In this document: one piece after another, positions 53,742-60,709 of the stretch
Layout: each line of letters starts with the position of its first letter
How positions within the stretch are numbered: the first letter of the stretch is position 1
From: Clostridia bacterium
Lineage (GTDB): Bacteria; Bacillota; Clostridia; Oscillospirales; CAG-272
Reading direction: 5' to 3'
Assembly (NCBI GenBank): GCA_017482355.1
Contig: JAFUNJ010000012.1
Span: forward strand, 228,211 to 292,210
Length of the DNA stretch: 64,000 bases
Translations under genes and position numbers: made by a program
Notes under the pieces: generated by a model
What the model saw: the letters and a program-made list of their open reading frames with translations, nothing else
Database searches by the model: none
What the model was told of the DNA's origin: nothing

Positions 53742-53802
53742 ATAGACACGCGAATTTAAAAAGGTTGGAATTTTTTATATTATACCATAAATTTTGAAAA
53801 CA

Positions 53803-53840
53803 AAAAAGACAGCACAGACACAAGTCTGCACTGTCTTTTT
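53803..53840 (-). terminator. Intrinsic terminator after the ferritin-like gene
   Basis: AAAGACAG...CAGAC (about 53804-53819) pairs with GTCTG...CTGTCTTT (about 53824-53839), with short internal CA loops. A and T runs flank the stem. Confidence 0.72.
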
Positions 53841-53885
53841 CTTCGTGCTCGTCAATCGACAGATTCTTTCGGCACCTGTTTTAGC

Positions 53886-54338
53886 TTACGAGTACATTCC
53901 GTTCGCTTTCATATAGGCGTAGATCTTCTCGCCGTGCTGCTGCTCTTCCGCCTGAATGTGGTTGAGCATTCGGCGCGCCTTCGGATCGGTAAACTCAAAT
54001 ATTCCCGTGTTGTAAACCGATGAAACATGCTTCTCCGACGCAAGCATATCCTTGCATAAGAATTCGTCGCACTTCTTACTCGTGTCGTCACAGTAGTTCG
54101 CGCATCCGCAGAAGCAGTTGTCGGCACTCAAGCCCGACGGTACGCTTGCGACCGTGCCGCCCATCATCTCGTTTATCGTCTTGAGGTGCGTTCTCTCGGC
54201 GTCGGCAAGTGAGTTAAAAAGGTTTTTTAGCTCCGTCGAGCAGGCGTTGCAGGAATACTTTTCGTATTTCTCAATACAAAGCAGCTCCTGGTCACGCATG
54301 TCTTTAAGCAGGTCGGTCTCTTTTTGTGTAAGTGTCAT
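53886..54338 (-). CDS. Ferritin-like CotF-type spore coat protein
   Basis: The 150-residue protein has a four-helix ferritin-like core with EKYEKYSCNACSTELKNLFN, ADAERTHLKTINEMMGG, and HIQAEEQQHGEKIYAYMK (near the C-terminus). Related proteins are annotated as CotF-type spore coat components. FCGCANYC in the middle adds a Cys cluster of unusual form. ATG 54338 follows AGGAGA by seven bases. A 21-residue upstream ORF overlaps its start. It may bind metal or protect spores or vegetative cells, but no metal site is certain. Confidence 0.78.
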   Translation of the reverse strand: MTLTQKETDLLKDMRDQELLCIEKYEKYSCNACSTELKNLFNSLADAERTHLKTINEMMGGTVASVPSGLSADNCFCGCANYCDDTSKKCDEFLCKDMLASEKHVSSVYNTGIFEFTDPKARRMLNHIQAEEQQHGEKIYAYMKANGMYS

Positions 54339-54400
54339 TTTTCGTTCTCCTTTACTTTTTTGATATTTATATTGTTGCCGTGCAGGAGCACGATATTCAT
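54335..54400 (-). CDS. 21-residue leader ORF overlapping the ferritin-like gene
   Basis: ATG 54400 to TGA 54335 encodes MNIVLLHGNNINIKKVKENE and one Lys. It has its own AGGAGAACGAAAA site, which repeats the ribosome site of the main gene. The stop overlaps the main ATG in ATGA, so translation is coupled. No homolog is recalled. Confidence 0.5.
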   Translation of the reverse strand: MNIVLLHGNNINIKKVKENEK

Positions 54401-54435
54401 TTTTCGTTCTCCTAAAAGAAAATTTGAATTTACTA

Positions 54436-54464
54436 TTGATTTTTTTGTTTTTATGTGTTATAAT
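54436..54464 (+). promoter_or_regulatory. Sigma-A promoter upstream of tRNA-Ser
   Basis: TTGATT (54436-54441) and TATAAT (54459-54464) are 17 bases apart, about 220 bases before the tRNA. The transcript would include the palindromic leader. Confidence 0.62.
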
Positions 54465-54489
54465 GACGAGGTCGTGAGCATCATCGGTC

Positions 54490-54684
54490 ACGGCATATCA
54501 AAAATGTATAGTGTGTATCAGCAAGCGGTATTTCGCCTTTGGCGAATATACCGACACCCTACGCCTGACAAGCGAGCTTGTCGATCTTCGGGTGCGGTAT
54601 GCGAAGTGGTTGCAACGAGCAAAGCTCGTCGCCCGCATCTTCCTTGCTCCGTAAATATGATGCACGCTGTTGCATCATATTTAC
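54490..54684 (+). other. Palindrome-rich leader before tRNA-Ser
   Basis: No gene is supported. Hairpins are formed by CGGTATTTCGCC...GGCGAATATACCG (about 54527-54554) and GACAAGCGAGCTTGTC (about 54568-54583). TCCGTAAATATGATGCA (54648-54664) and TGCATCATATTTACGGA (54671-54687) form the strongest one. Its right arm reaches into the tRNA 5' end. Confidence 0.6.
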
Positions 54685-54773
54685 GGAGAGGTATCGAAGT
54701 GGTCATAACGGGGCTGACTCGAAATCAGTTTGTCTTAACGGACACGAGGGTTCGAATCCCTCCCTCTCCGCCA
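54685..54773 (+). tRNA. tRNA-Ser (CGA)
   Basis: An 89-base class II tRNA with GGAGAGG/CCUCUCC acceptor, anticodon CGA in CUGACUCGAAAUCAG and a long variable arm. Discriminator G73 and encoded CCA are present. It reads UCG codons. Confidence 0.94.
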
Positions 54774-54811
54774 AAACGAAAAAAGCACCTTCAGGGTGCT
54801 TTTTCGTTTTG
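54774..54811 (+). terminator. Intrinsic terminator after tRNA-Ser
   Basis: AAAACGAAAAAAGCACC pairs with GGGTGCTTTTTCGTTTT around a TTCA loop. It starts immediately after the tRNA CCA. Confidence 0.85.
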
Positions 54812-54820
54812 ATGGGGTTG

Positions 54821-54942
54821 CGGAGGGATTCGAGGGAGCTTTAGCTCCCCACGTAGGAAATTTGCGCGTTTCTTTTTTGCATTGATTTTCCGCAACCTTC
54901 AAATAGCAAAAATTTCCTACTAAATCGTCCTCCCTCTCCGCC
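54821..54942. repeat. Partial inverted and direct copies of the tRNA-Ser 3' end
   Basis: GGAGGGATTCGA (54822-54833) is the inverse of tRNA bases 54752-54763. CCTCCCTCTCCGCC (54929-54942) is an exact direct copy of 54759-54772. Between them lie inverted arms GTAGGAAATTT (54853-54863) and AAATTTCCTAC (54910-54920). The layout resembles an att-site scar. Confidence 0.6.
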
Positions 54943-54966
54943 TAATGGACAACCATAATCTTAGGA

Positions 54967-54995
54967 TTGCAGCTGTTTTCCTTTTGTGGTATAAT
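54967..54995 (+). promoter_or_regulatory. Sigma-A promoter for the NERD protein
   Basis: TTGCAG (54967-54972) and TATAAT (54990-54995) are 17 bases apart, 45 bases before ATG 55041. Confidence 0.75.
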
Positions 54996-55040
54996 ATTCA
55001 TAGATAACACTACTTTCAAATGTTTTAGTGAGGTCATACA

Positions 55041-55739
55041 ATGGGACTTCGAAGCTTTTTTCATAAAATTAAAATAGGATTTTCGCGAATGGGCGAGTCT
55101 TTGATTCTATATAAAAACAAGCTATTTGCGATAGAGATCAAGCGTTGGAAGGGACATCTCGTTGAACGCGAAGGCGACTTCATCCAATATAAGCGTGACC
55201 GCTGGACGGATGAAACCCATACCAAAGTTCATAAGTCTCCGTTCAAGCAAATCGGACGTGCGATTTATCTGCTACGAAAAGTGAATCCCGAAAACGCTTG
55301 GATCAATTCCATAGTCTTTTTCGAGGGAGCCGACCGTATTGAAACCAATAACGACAACGTATGGTTTGACAATATTGATAATCTTATCTATCACATTCAA
55401 AATGACGGAAAAATCTCTTGGGATAATAATGCAGAAAAGTTTTTTGGCAGATGCATTGCAGCCGATTATCTTTACTGCCATTCTTGGGGAAAATCCTTGC
55501 GCTGTATCATCTCTGAAGAATCGTTGCGCTTTACAACCCCTACAGTAATACTAACTCGAAAAGATATCGAGTCGATCTCGATCGTTCATCACTGGTCTTA
55601 TGATGAGTTAAAGATTAAAACGCTAAGCGGACGCATTTTTAACATCAATCGAGAAAACGATTTTATTGTTGTAAACGATAACGGATACAAATACAGATAC
55701 GCTTTTTGCAAATTGGATTACATAAAGTTAGGAAAATAG
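55041..55739 (+). CDS. NERD-domain protein, short N-terminus
   Basis: The 232-residue protein carries a nuclease-related domain with LFAIEIKRWKGHLVEREGDF (about 29-48), in which the E-x-K core of the family is seen. The first 25 residues are too short for the usual upstream half of the NERD fold, so it may be truncated or derived. The C-terminal 100 residues, with RKDIESISIVHHWSYDELK, are unassigned. GAGG lies seven bases before the ATG. It stands directly after the tRNA-Ser scar. NERD proteins may act on DNA, but this is inferred. Confidence 0.68.
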   Translation: MGLRSFFHKIKIGFSRMGESLILYKNKLFAIEIKRWKGHLVEREGDFIQYKRDRWTDETHTKVHKSPFKQIGRAIYLLRKVNPENAWINSIVFFEGADRIETNNDNVWFDNIDNLIYHIQNDGKISWDNNAEKFFGRCIAADYLYCHSWGKSLRCIISEESLRFTTPTVILTRKDIESISIVHHWSYDELKIKTLSGRIFNINRENDFIVVNDNGYKYRYAFCKLDYIKLGK

Positions 55740-55865
55740 TGAACGCCGTCCCTCGGCCCTTTAGAAAGCAGTGCATTTTTCTCGAAAATGACAATAAAGC
55801 GGTCGCTAATTGCTTGATTTTTGCGGAAATAAGGACGCAGAAGGACAGATGAAAATGCTTGACAG

Positions 55866-55991
55866 CTGCTCGAAATCAAAAGCTCTGAATTCAGAAAAGC
55901 AAAAGATATGACGCAACTTGAACTCGCGGATAAGTTATCTATAAGTTTTCAAGCTGTATCAAATTGGGAATGCGGAGTTTCACATAGTTAA
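55866..55991 (+). pseudogene. XRE-type helix-turn-helix fragment
   Basis: In the frame from 55866 the segment reads LLEIKSSEFRKAKDMTQLEL and continues ADKLSISFQAVSNW to a stop at 55991. This is the first helix-turn-helix of an Xre regulator, with no start and no remaining body. It is likely a relic. Confidence 0.65.
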
Positions 55992-56060
55992 GGAAACAGT
56001 GGGCTGAATCAATCCGTGCGATACATTGCTTACGAACAAAATATGTGTTACGATACCTAC

Positions 56061-56168
56061 GCTACATCAAAACTCAAGGGGGACAATCAAATGGCGTGGG
56101 TTACTCGGATGAACAACATCCACAGCAGAGCCACAGAAATCGTAAATCATGAAATAATTTACAACTAA
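56061..56168 (+). pseudogene. C-terminal fragment of transposon protein TnpV
   Basis: QMAWVTRMNNIHSRATEIVN followed by HEIIYN and a stop matches the end of TnpV proteins of Tn4451-type mobilisable elements, as recalled from memory. The upstream part is missing. With the XRE fragment, it marks a decayed mobile element near the tRNA-Ser gene. Confidence 0.62.
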
Positions 56169-56174
56169 CCGAAG

Positions 56175-56219
56175 AACGGCGGTAGGAAGATATGCTTCTC
56201 TCTGCCGCCGTTTTTTTAG
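56175..56219 (+). terminator. Intrinsic terminator beside the TnpV fragment
   Basis: AACGGCGG pairs with CCGCCGTT (about 56178-56212), then a seven-T run follows. It probably ended the lost element's transcript. Its T-run abuts the hydrolase gene end. Confidence 0.72.
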
Positions 56220-57031
56220 TTATTGATAAATGCATCAAGATACTCTATGGCAATCTTATCGTGCCGTTTTGAAAACATATGTGTACCGCCCTCGATGGTA
56301 TAATACTCAACCTTACGCTCATACGGCTCGTTTTTGTATGTATCAAAGGCTTGCTCCGCATAGTTGACATTTACGATTTTATCTGCCGTTCCGTGAACGA
56401 TCAGTACGTCGACCGTGTATCCCTTAATTTCTTCAAAGGGGTTCATATCCATAACATCTGCCATATAGCAGCGACCGAGCTTCATAGGACCGCACTTGAC
56501 AGTCTCGGGGAGATTTTGCGGATCGAATTTTGATATCATCATCTTTCCGGCTCTGGCATCATCGGGAATACAAAACGCCGGATAGAACAACACAAGCTTC
56601 TTGACCTGATCTTTCAGCTTTGCCGCCGTAAGTGCCGATACAAAACCGCCCTGACTACAGCCCATCAACAATAATTCATCGGGATTTACATACGGCAGAC
56701 TTTTCACATGGGCAATCACCGCTTCCAAGTCCTTTATTTCTGTCAAGACAGACATATCGGTTGTCTTTCCGTCGCTTTTACTTCTCATAACAGAACCGCC
56801 GTTGAAGTCAAAACAGTACGCAGCATATCCCATCTCCGCAAGCAAAGCAGCATAATGTCTCACCGTGTCCTGCCACGCCATAAACCCATGACACACAATG
56901 GCTATTGGCAGGTTTTCACCTTCCGGGCGATATTCCGTTCCTCGAATGGTTAACCCATCTCTTTTACATTCAAATACGCTTTCTGTTATACCGTCTTTTA
57001 ACTTTGGCTTTCTGAAAAAATCAAACATACT
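56216..57031 (-). CDS. Alpha/beta hydrolase
   Basis: A 271-residue serine hydrolase. GCSQGGFVSALTAAKL (about 124-139) contains the nucleophile elbow, and the catalytic His lies in GGTHMFSKRH near the C-terminus. VLIVHGTADKIVN holds the usual Asp region, and IAIVCHGFMAW forms the oxyanion loop. GGAGG lies seven bases before ATG 57031. It is the third gene of a TetR-MBL-hydrolase operon. The natural ester is unknown. Confidence 0.85.
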   Translation of the reverse strand, partial: SMFDFFRKPKLKDGITESVFECKRDGLTIRGTEYRPEGENLPIAIVCHGFMAWQDTVRHYAALLAEMGYAAYCFDFNGGSVMRSKSDGKTTDMSVLTEIKDLEAVIAHVKSLPYVNPDELLLMGCSQGGFVSALTAAKLKDQVKKLVLFYPAFCIPDDARAGKMMISKFDPQNLPETVKCGPMKLGRCYMADVMDMNPFEEIKGYTVDVLIVHGTADKIVNVNYAEQAFDTYKNEPYERKVEYYTIEGGTHMFSKRHDKIAIEYLDAFINN

Positions 57032-57047
57032 TTTCCTCCGATTCGGC

Positions 57048-57815
57048 TTAATATATGTTCTCAATGTTGAACCGAATTTCCGGCAGAGCATCCTGTCGTC
57101 TATACGGGCTGTCTTTTTTCGTTAACTGCCCGTTCTTCTTTTTGGCAATGATCTCATCAACCATATCCATAATAACGACCAACTGTTCAGGGATTTGTCT
57201 GCCGTTAAGGTGCCCGATCCACGCAGTATACCCTTGCTTCATATAGTCCAAAACCAAATTAGCGCCGATTTTCCATTCTGAAAGCGAGGTCGCTCCGTTG
57301 CCTTGCATCCATAGTTTAGGATTCACGTCATCTCCCGCGAACATAAGCTTTTTCGAATGATCTAAAAACATCATAGAGCCCGCGGTATGTCCAGGAATTG
57401 CTTTTGCTTCAATCGCTCTGTCTCCCAGATTGAATATATCTCCATCGTTCAGTCGGAGTGCTAGCCCCGGCTTTTGGTTATGATATGAGCGAATCTTTTG
57501 CTTTTCGGCTAACGCCATCGCAATTCCGAAAAGACGATTTTCGAGTCTTCGATTATATTTCGTGTTATCCTTCTCGCTAACGTAGTATTCGCTTAACTGA
57601 CGCAGACCGCAAGTATGGTCGGGGTGACGGTGGGTAGCAACGGCAATCACGGGCTTGTCAGTAATCTCTCGGATAGTCTGCTTCAGATCACCAATACCCC
57701 AGCAACCGTCGATCAACAGTGCCTTTTCCTTACCTACGATCAGGTAGCAGTTCGCTCTGCCGTTTTCATTAAAGCGGTACGTATCCTCCGAAATTTTTTC
57801 TATCCTGTAAAACAT
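57048..57815 (-). CDS. MBL-fold metallohydrolase
   Basis: The 255-residue enzyme belongs to the metallo-beta-lactamase fold. VATHRHPDHTCGLRQL (about 59-74) carries the HxHxDH motif, and KAIPGHTAGSMMFLDHSKKL holds later zinc ligands. MFAGDD supplies the bridging Asp. It starts 12 bases after TetR ends and ends 16 bases before the hydrolase. The substrate is unknown; lactonase or thioesterase activity is possible. Confidence 0.85.
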   Translation of the reverse strand: MFYRIEKISEDTYRFNENGRANCYLIVGKEKALLIDGCWGIGDLKQTIREITDKPVIAVATHRHPDHTCGLRQLSEYYVSEKDNTKYNRRLENRLFGIAMALAEKQKIRSYHNQKPGLALRLNDGDIFNLGDRAIEAKAIPGHTAGSMMFLDHSKKLMFAGDDVNPKLWMQGNGATSLSEWKIGANLVLDYMKQGYTAWIGHLNGRQIPEQLVVIMDMVDEIIAKKKNGQLTKKDSPYRRQDALPEIRFNIENIY

Positions 57816-57827
57816 AGATAAACCCCA

Positions 57828-58370
57828 TTATAACAAGTTTTTCTCTTTCGGTGTCATAATCATTCTAAAGAGTAACGCCGCCAGCCACTCGGTCTTTTCA
57901 CGGTCTTCTTTGTTCACCCACGTTCTTACGATTTCATATGCTCCGGACAGCAGAAAACGATAGTAGTAATCGGATTCTTCCTCGGGGACATTCGCCATCA
58001 GCTCATTTAACATCCGCAAGATCGGGGGGAGGGAGAACAGTTTTTTCGGGAATTCGGGATCGACGTTGGAATTGAGAAGCAAACGAACAAATTCGATGTC
58101 ATTCTCCAGATAGATCAGGATCTGTTCGATGGCATTTTTGCTGTAATCGTCCTGAGAAGTCAGTACACTCTCTATACTGACGAGCAGATCTTGTTCCATT
58201 TCCGACAGCAAATCAAACTGACTTCCGTAGTATTTATAAAAGGTGGAACGGTTGATTCCCGCGTTTTCACAAAGCTCACGGATAGAGATCTGGTAAATAT
58301 TCTGTGTTTGGAGCATATTGGTTAAACCGGTTTTCAAAAGTTTCTTCGTTAGCATAATTCTTTGATTCAT
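57828..58370 (-). CDS. TetR-family transcriptional regulator
   Basis: The 180-residue protein has an N-terminal TetR helix-turn-helix with SIRELCENAGINRSTFYKYY (about 28-47) and a C-terminal ligand domain of several helices. AGGAGA lies seven bases before ATG 58370. A longer frame from 58442 has no site. It faces the membrane hydrolase gene across 200 bases that hold an operator-like CAACCA-N16-TGGTTG sequence also present at 60599. It probably represses both divergent and downstream genes. Confidence 0.88.
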   Translation of the reverse strand: MNQRIMLTKKLLKTGLTNMLQTQNIYQISIRELCENAGINRSTFYKYYGSQFDLLSEMEQDLLVSIESVLTSQDDYSKNAIEQILIYLENDIEFVRLLLNSNVDPEFPKKLFSLPPILRMLNELMANVPEEESDYYYRFLLSGAYEIVRTWVNKEDREKTEWLAALLFRMIMTPKEKNLL

Positions 58371-58443
58371 ATTACTTCTCCTATCAACAAGCGTTTCTTG
58401 TGTGGCTATAAAATCTACACTATCCGATATTATGTTGACCATA

Positions 58444-58497
58444 CAACCACATCCGGCAAAACTGATGGTTGCAAAATCGACACGTGTATATTATAAT
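58444..58497 (+). promoter_or_regulatory. Promoter with TetR-type operator for the membrane hydrolase
   Basis: CAACCA (58444-58449) and TGGTTG (58466-58471) are inverted arms 16 bases apart. TTGCAA (58469-58474) and TATAAT (58492-58497) with 17-base spacing form the promoter. The same array recurs at 60599-60652. Confidence 0.72.
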
Positions 58498-58569
58498 ATA
58501 AAAAACGTGAAATGTCAAGCATGATTTTTTATTGCGGAAGAATGCAGATCAAGGAAGGAATACGATATC

Positions 58570-60342
58570 ATGAAAAAGAAGATAGCGATGAATATAAACG
58601 CCATTATAATGCTGATTTCCATTGTGGCGTGCTTAATCAGCGGCATAGTCTCGAACCTGATTTCCACCGATTTTGGAAAGGTGGAGATCAATGATATTTC
58701 TATTTACACAGACGCAGGAACTATCCGAGGATATTTATTGGTTCCCGAGAACGCGACTGTTAATAATAAAGCACCCGGCATCGTGGTGGTTCACGGCGCT
58801 ACCTCCAGCGCCGAAACTGTCGATTCCTGGTATGTGGAGCTGGCGCGCCGCGGCTACGTTGTGGTAGTTCCAAATATGTTCGGTCACGGCGATTCGGACG
58901 TTGCGGACGAGTCCTATGCGGGCGATATCGTTTACGAGTCCAAAGGCGTTTACTCCTCGGTTGAGTATATAAGCACTTTGCCCTTTGTTGATGCGAATAA
59001 GATTGGCGTTGTGGGTCATTCGCAGGGAGCCGGCGCGGCGCTGAAAACAATGCAGTACTATACCAACCTTGAAAATGACGCGCTTGCCCAAGGTACGACT
59101 GCCGAGGAAGCGCACGCGCTCAACAAGATCACTGCGTGCCTGTCCGCAAGCTACCCGCTTGAGGTTAACATAGCGGGGATAGAAACAACAGATCCTTTTA
59201 ACGGATATAATGCCCATTTGGGCGCGATACTCGGCAAGGCGGATGATTTCAACTCATGGCTTTTAAAGGATATTTTAACGAACGATACGGGCATATCCTG
59301 GCTGAAAACTCAAACCGGAGTAGAGGTTTCCGAGGTTGAAGAGGGTAAATTCTATGTAAATGAAGACAATGGATATACGTTTGCGATGTGGAATCCCGGC
59401 ACCATACATTCACAGAGCGTTATTTCTCCAAAGATCACCGGATATGTGATCGACTTCTTTGACCAGACTTTAGGTTCTCCCGTTTCCATAAAAAGCTCAA
59501 ATCAGATATGGATAGTTAAAACGGTATTTAATGCGCTCGGTATGTTAGGCTTCTTTGCCTTTATCATTCCTTGTATGTATTACGTTCTTAAGCTCCCCTA
59601 TTTCAAAGCGCTGGAGAGAGAAAACACCTTCGTGTTGCCTCCTTTGGTTGGAAAAGCCAAGCACAAATATCTCCGCGCCATTATAACAGGCGTTTTGATC
59701 AATACGATAACCTTTTTGCCGATCGTTCTGGTTGGTATGCTGGCTATGGAAAGTAGTGTGCTTCCGCAGTCTTCCACAAACGGCTTCGTTCTGTGGGGAG
59801 TGGTATGCGCAACCGTCACGTTGCTTTCTGTCAGAAAAGGCACGGGACTGAAATACCGCGAAAACAGTGAATATTTCGGATTCAAAACAACTTGGAAAGA
59901 GTTCGGAAAGCTGTTGCTGCTTTCGGTTACGGTTTTGTGTGGAGCATATATGCTGCTGTTTGGTGTAAGTTACCTCTTCGGTTCGGACTTCCGTCTCTGG
60001 CAGTATGCTATACGTCCGTTTAGTGCAAACAAGCTTACGATGGCTCTCAGATATCTACCTCTTTTCTTCGTATTGCAGTTTGCTAACGGAATTGCTATCA
60101 GAAGAAACAATTTCGACAATTGGAGCGACAACAAGCGCATTGCGTTTTCTACCACTATGTCACTTATCCCGGTAGCGATTCTGCTTACGGTTACGTATCT
60201 TCCCATACTGTTTACCGGCTCACCTCTATGGGCGGTGGACGGAAGTAACCTTATTCTTCTGGCGGCAGGACAGAGCGCAAATAAACTGGTCTCATTTGTA
60301 TTTTCCTTGGGAGTTACAGCGTTCATTCATGTCAAGTCTTAG
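58570..60342 (+). CDS. Membrane alpha/beta hydrolase, amber-truncated
   Basis: The 590-residue protein starts with a membrane helix (about 10-30). An extracytoplasmic alpha/beta-hydrolase domain (about 45-320) shows VVHGATSSAE and the GHSQGAG nucleophile elbow near 142. Several membrane helices (about 325-590) follow. TAG 60340 stops it within the last helix, but the same frame stays open for 31 more codons that look like a helix end. A plain site, AAGGAAGG, precedes ATG 58570. Its operator is shared with the MmpL gene. Loss of the last helix may impair the protein. Confidence 0.82.
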   Translation: MKKKIAMNINAIIMLISIVACLISGIVSNLISTDFGKVEINDISIYTDAGTIRGYLLVPENATVNNKAPGIVVVHGATSSAETVDSWYVELARRGYVVVVPNMFGHGDSDVADESYAGDIVYESKGVYSSVEYISTLPFVDANKIGVVGHSQGAGAALKTMQYYTNLENDALAQGTTAEEAHALNKITACLSASYPLEVNIAGIETTDPFNGYNAHLGAILGKADDFNSWLLKDILTNDTGISWLKTQTGVEVSEVEEGKFYVNEDNGYTFAMWNPGTIHSQSVISPKITGYVIDFFDQTLGSPVSIKSSNQIWIVKTVFNALGMLGFFAFIIPCMYYVLKLPYFKALERENTFVLPPLVGKAKHKYLRAIITGVLINTITFLPIVLVGMLAMESSVLPQSSTNGFVLWGVVCATVTLLSVRKGTGLKYRENSEYFGFKTTWKEFGKLLLLSVTVLCGAYMLLFGVSYLFGSDFRLWQYAIRPFSANKLTMALRYLPLFFVLQFANGIAIRRNNFDNWSDNKRIAFSTTMSLIPVAILLTVTYLPILFTGSPLWAVDGSNLILLAAGQSANKLVSFVFSLGVTAFIHVKS

Positions 60343-60438
60343 AAATTCACGGGCAATATTTGGGCAGGCGCACTTATAAATTCAATGCTGTTAACGATGA
60401 TCTCCGTCTCAAATACCAGTTTTATAACGATGTTCTGA
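60343..60438 (+). pseudogene. In-frame 3' remainder of the membrane hydrolase
   Basis: The 31 sense codons after the TAG read KFTGNIWAGALINSMLLTMI and SVSNTSFITMF, then TGA 60436. This is a typical final membrane helix. The extended protein would have 622 residues counting the amber position. Confidence 0.62.
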
Positions 60439-60460
60439 TGCTTTCTCGGCAGACAATTAC

Positions 60461-60505
60461 CCCCCCGATATGGTTCTTTTATTCACCATATCAGGGGGCT
60501 TTTTT
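60461..60505 (+). terminator. Intrinsic terminator after the membrane hydrolase
   Basis: CCCCC and GATATGGT pair with ACCATATC and GGGGG (to 60498), then six Ts follow. It separates the hydrolase and MmpL transcripts. Confidence 0.85.
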
Positions 60506-60598
60506 CTATTGTCCGTTCTTAACGGACTTTATTTCCAAATCAACAAATAACTGTATATGGCTGCAACCTCAACGCTTTTTAGCGATTTGTTGTTTACA

Positions 60599-60652
60599 CA
60601 ACCGTTTGCTCTGTATCTGATGGTTGCAAAACCGACATGTGTATATTATAAT
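60599..60652 (+). promoter_or_regulatory. Promoter with TetR-type operator for the MmpL gene
   Basis: CAACCG (60599-60604) and TGGTTG (60621-60626) lie 16 bases apart. TTGCAA (60624-60629) and TATAAT (60647-60652) are spaced by 17 bases. The array matches 58444-58497 closely, including GTGTATATTATAATATA. Confidence 0.74.
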
Positions 60653-60709
60653 ATATAATGTTTGAAATATCAAACAACATTTTTTCATTCAGGGAGGAAT
60701 GCAAAAGCT

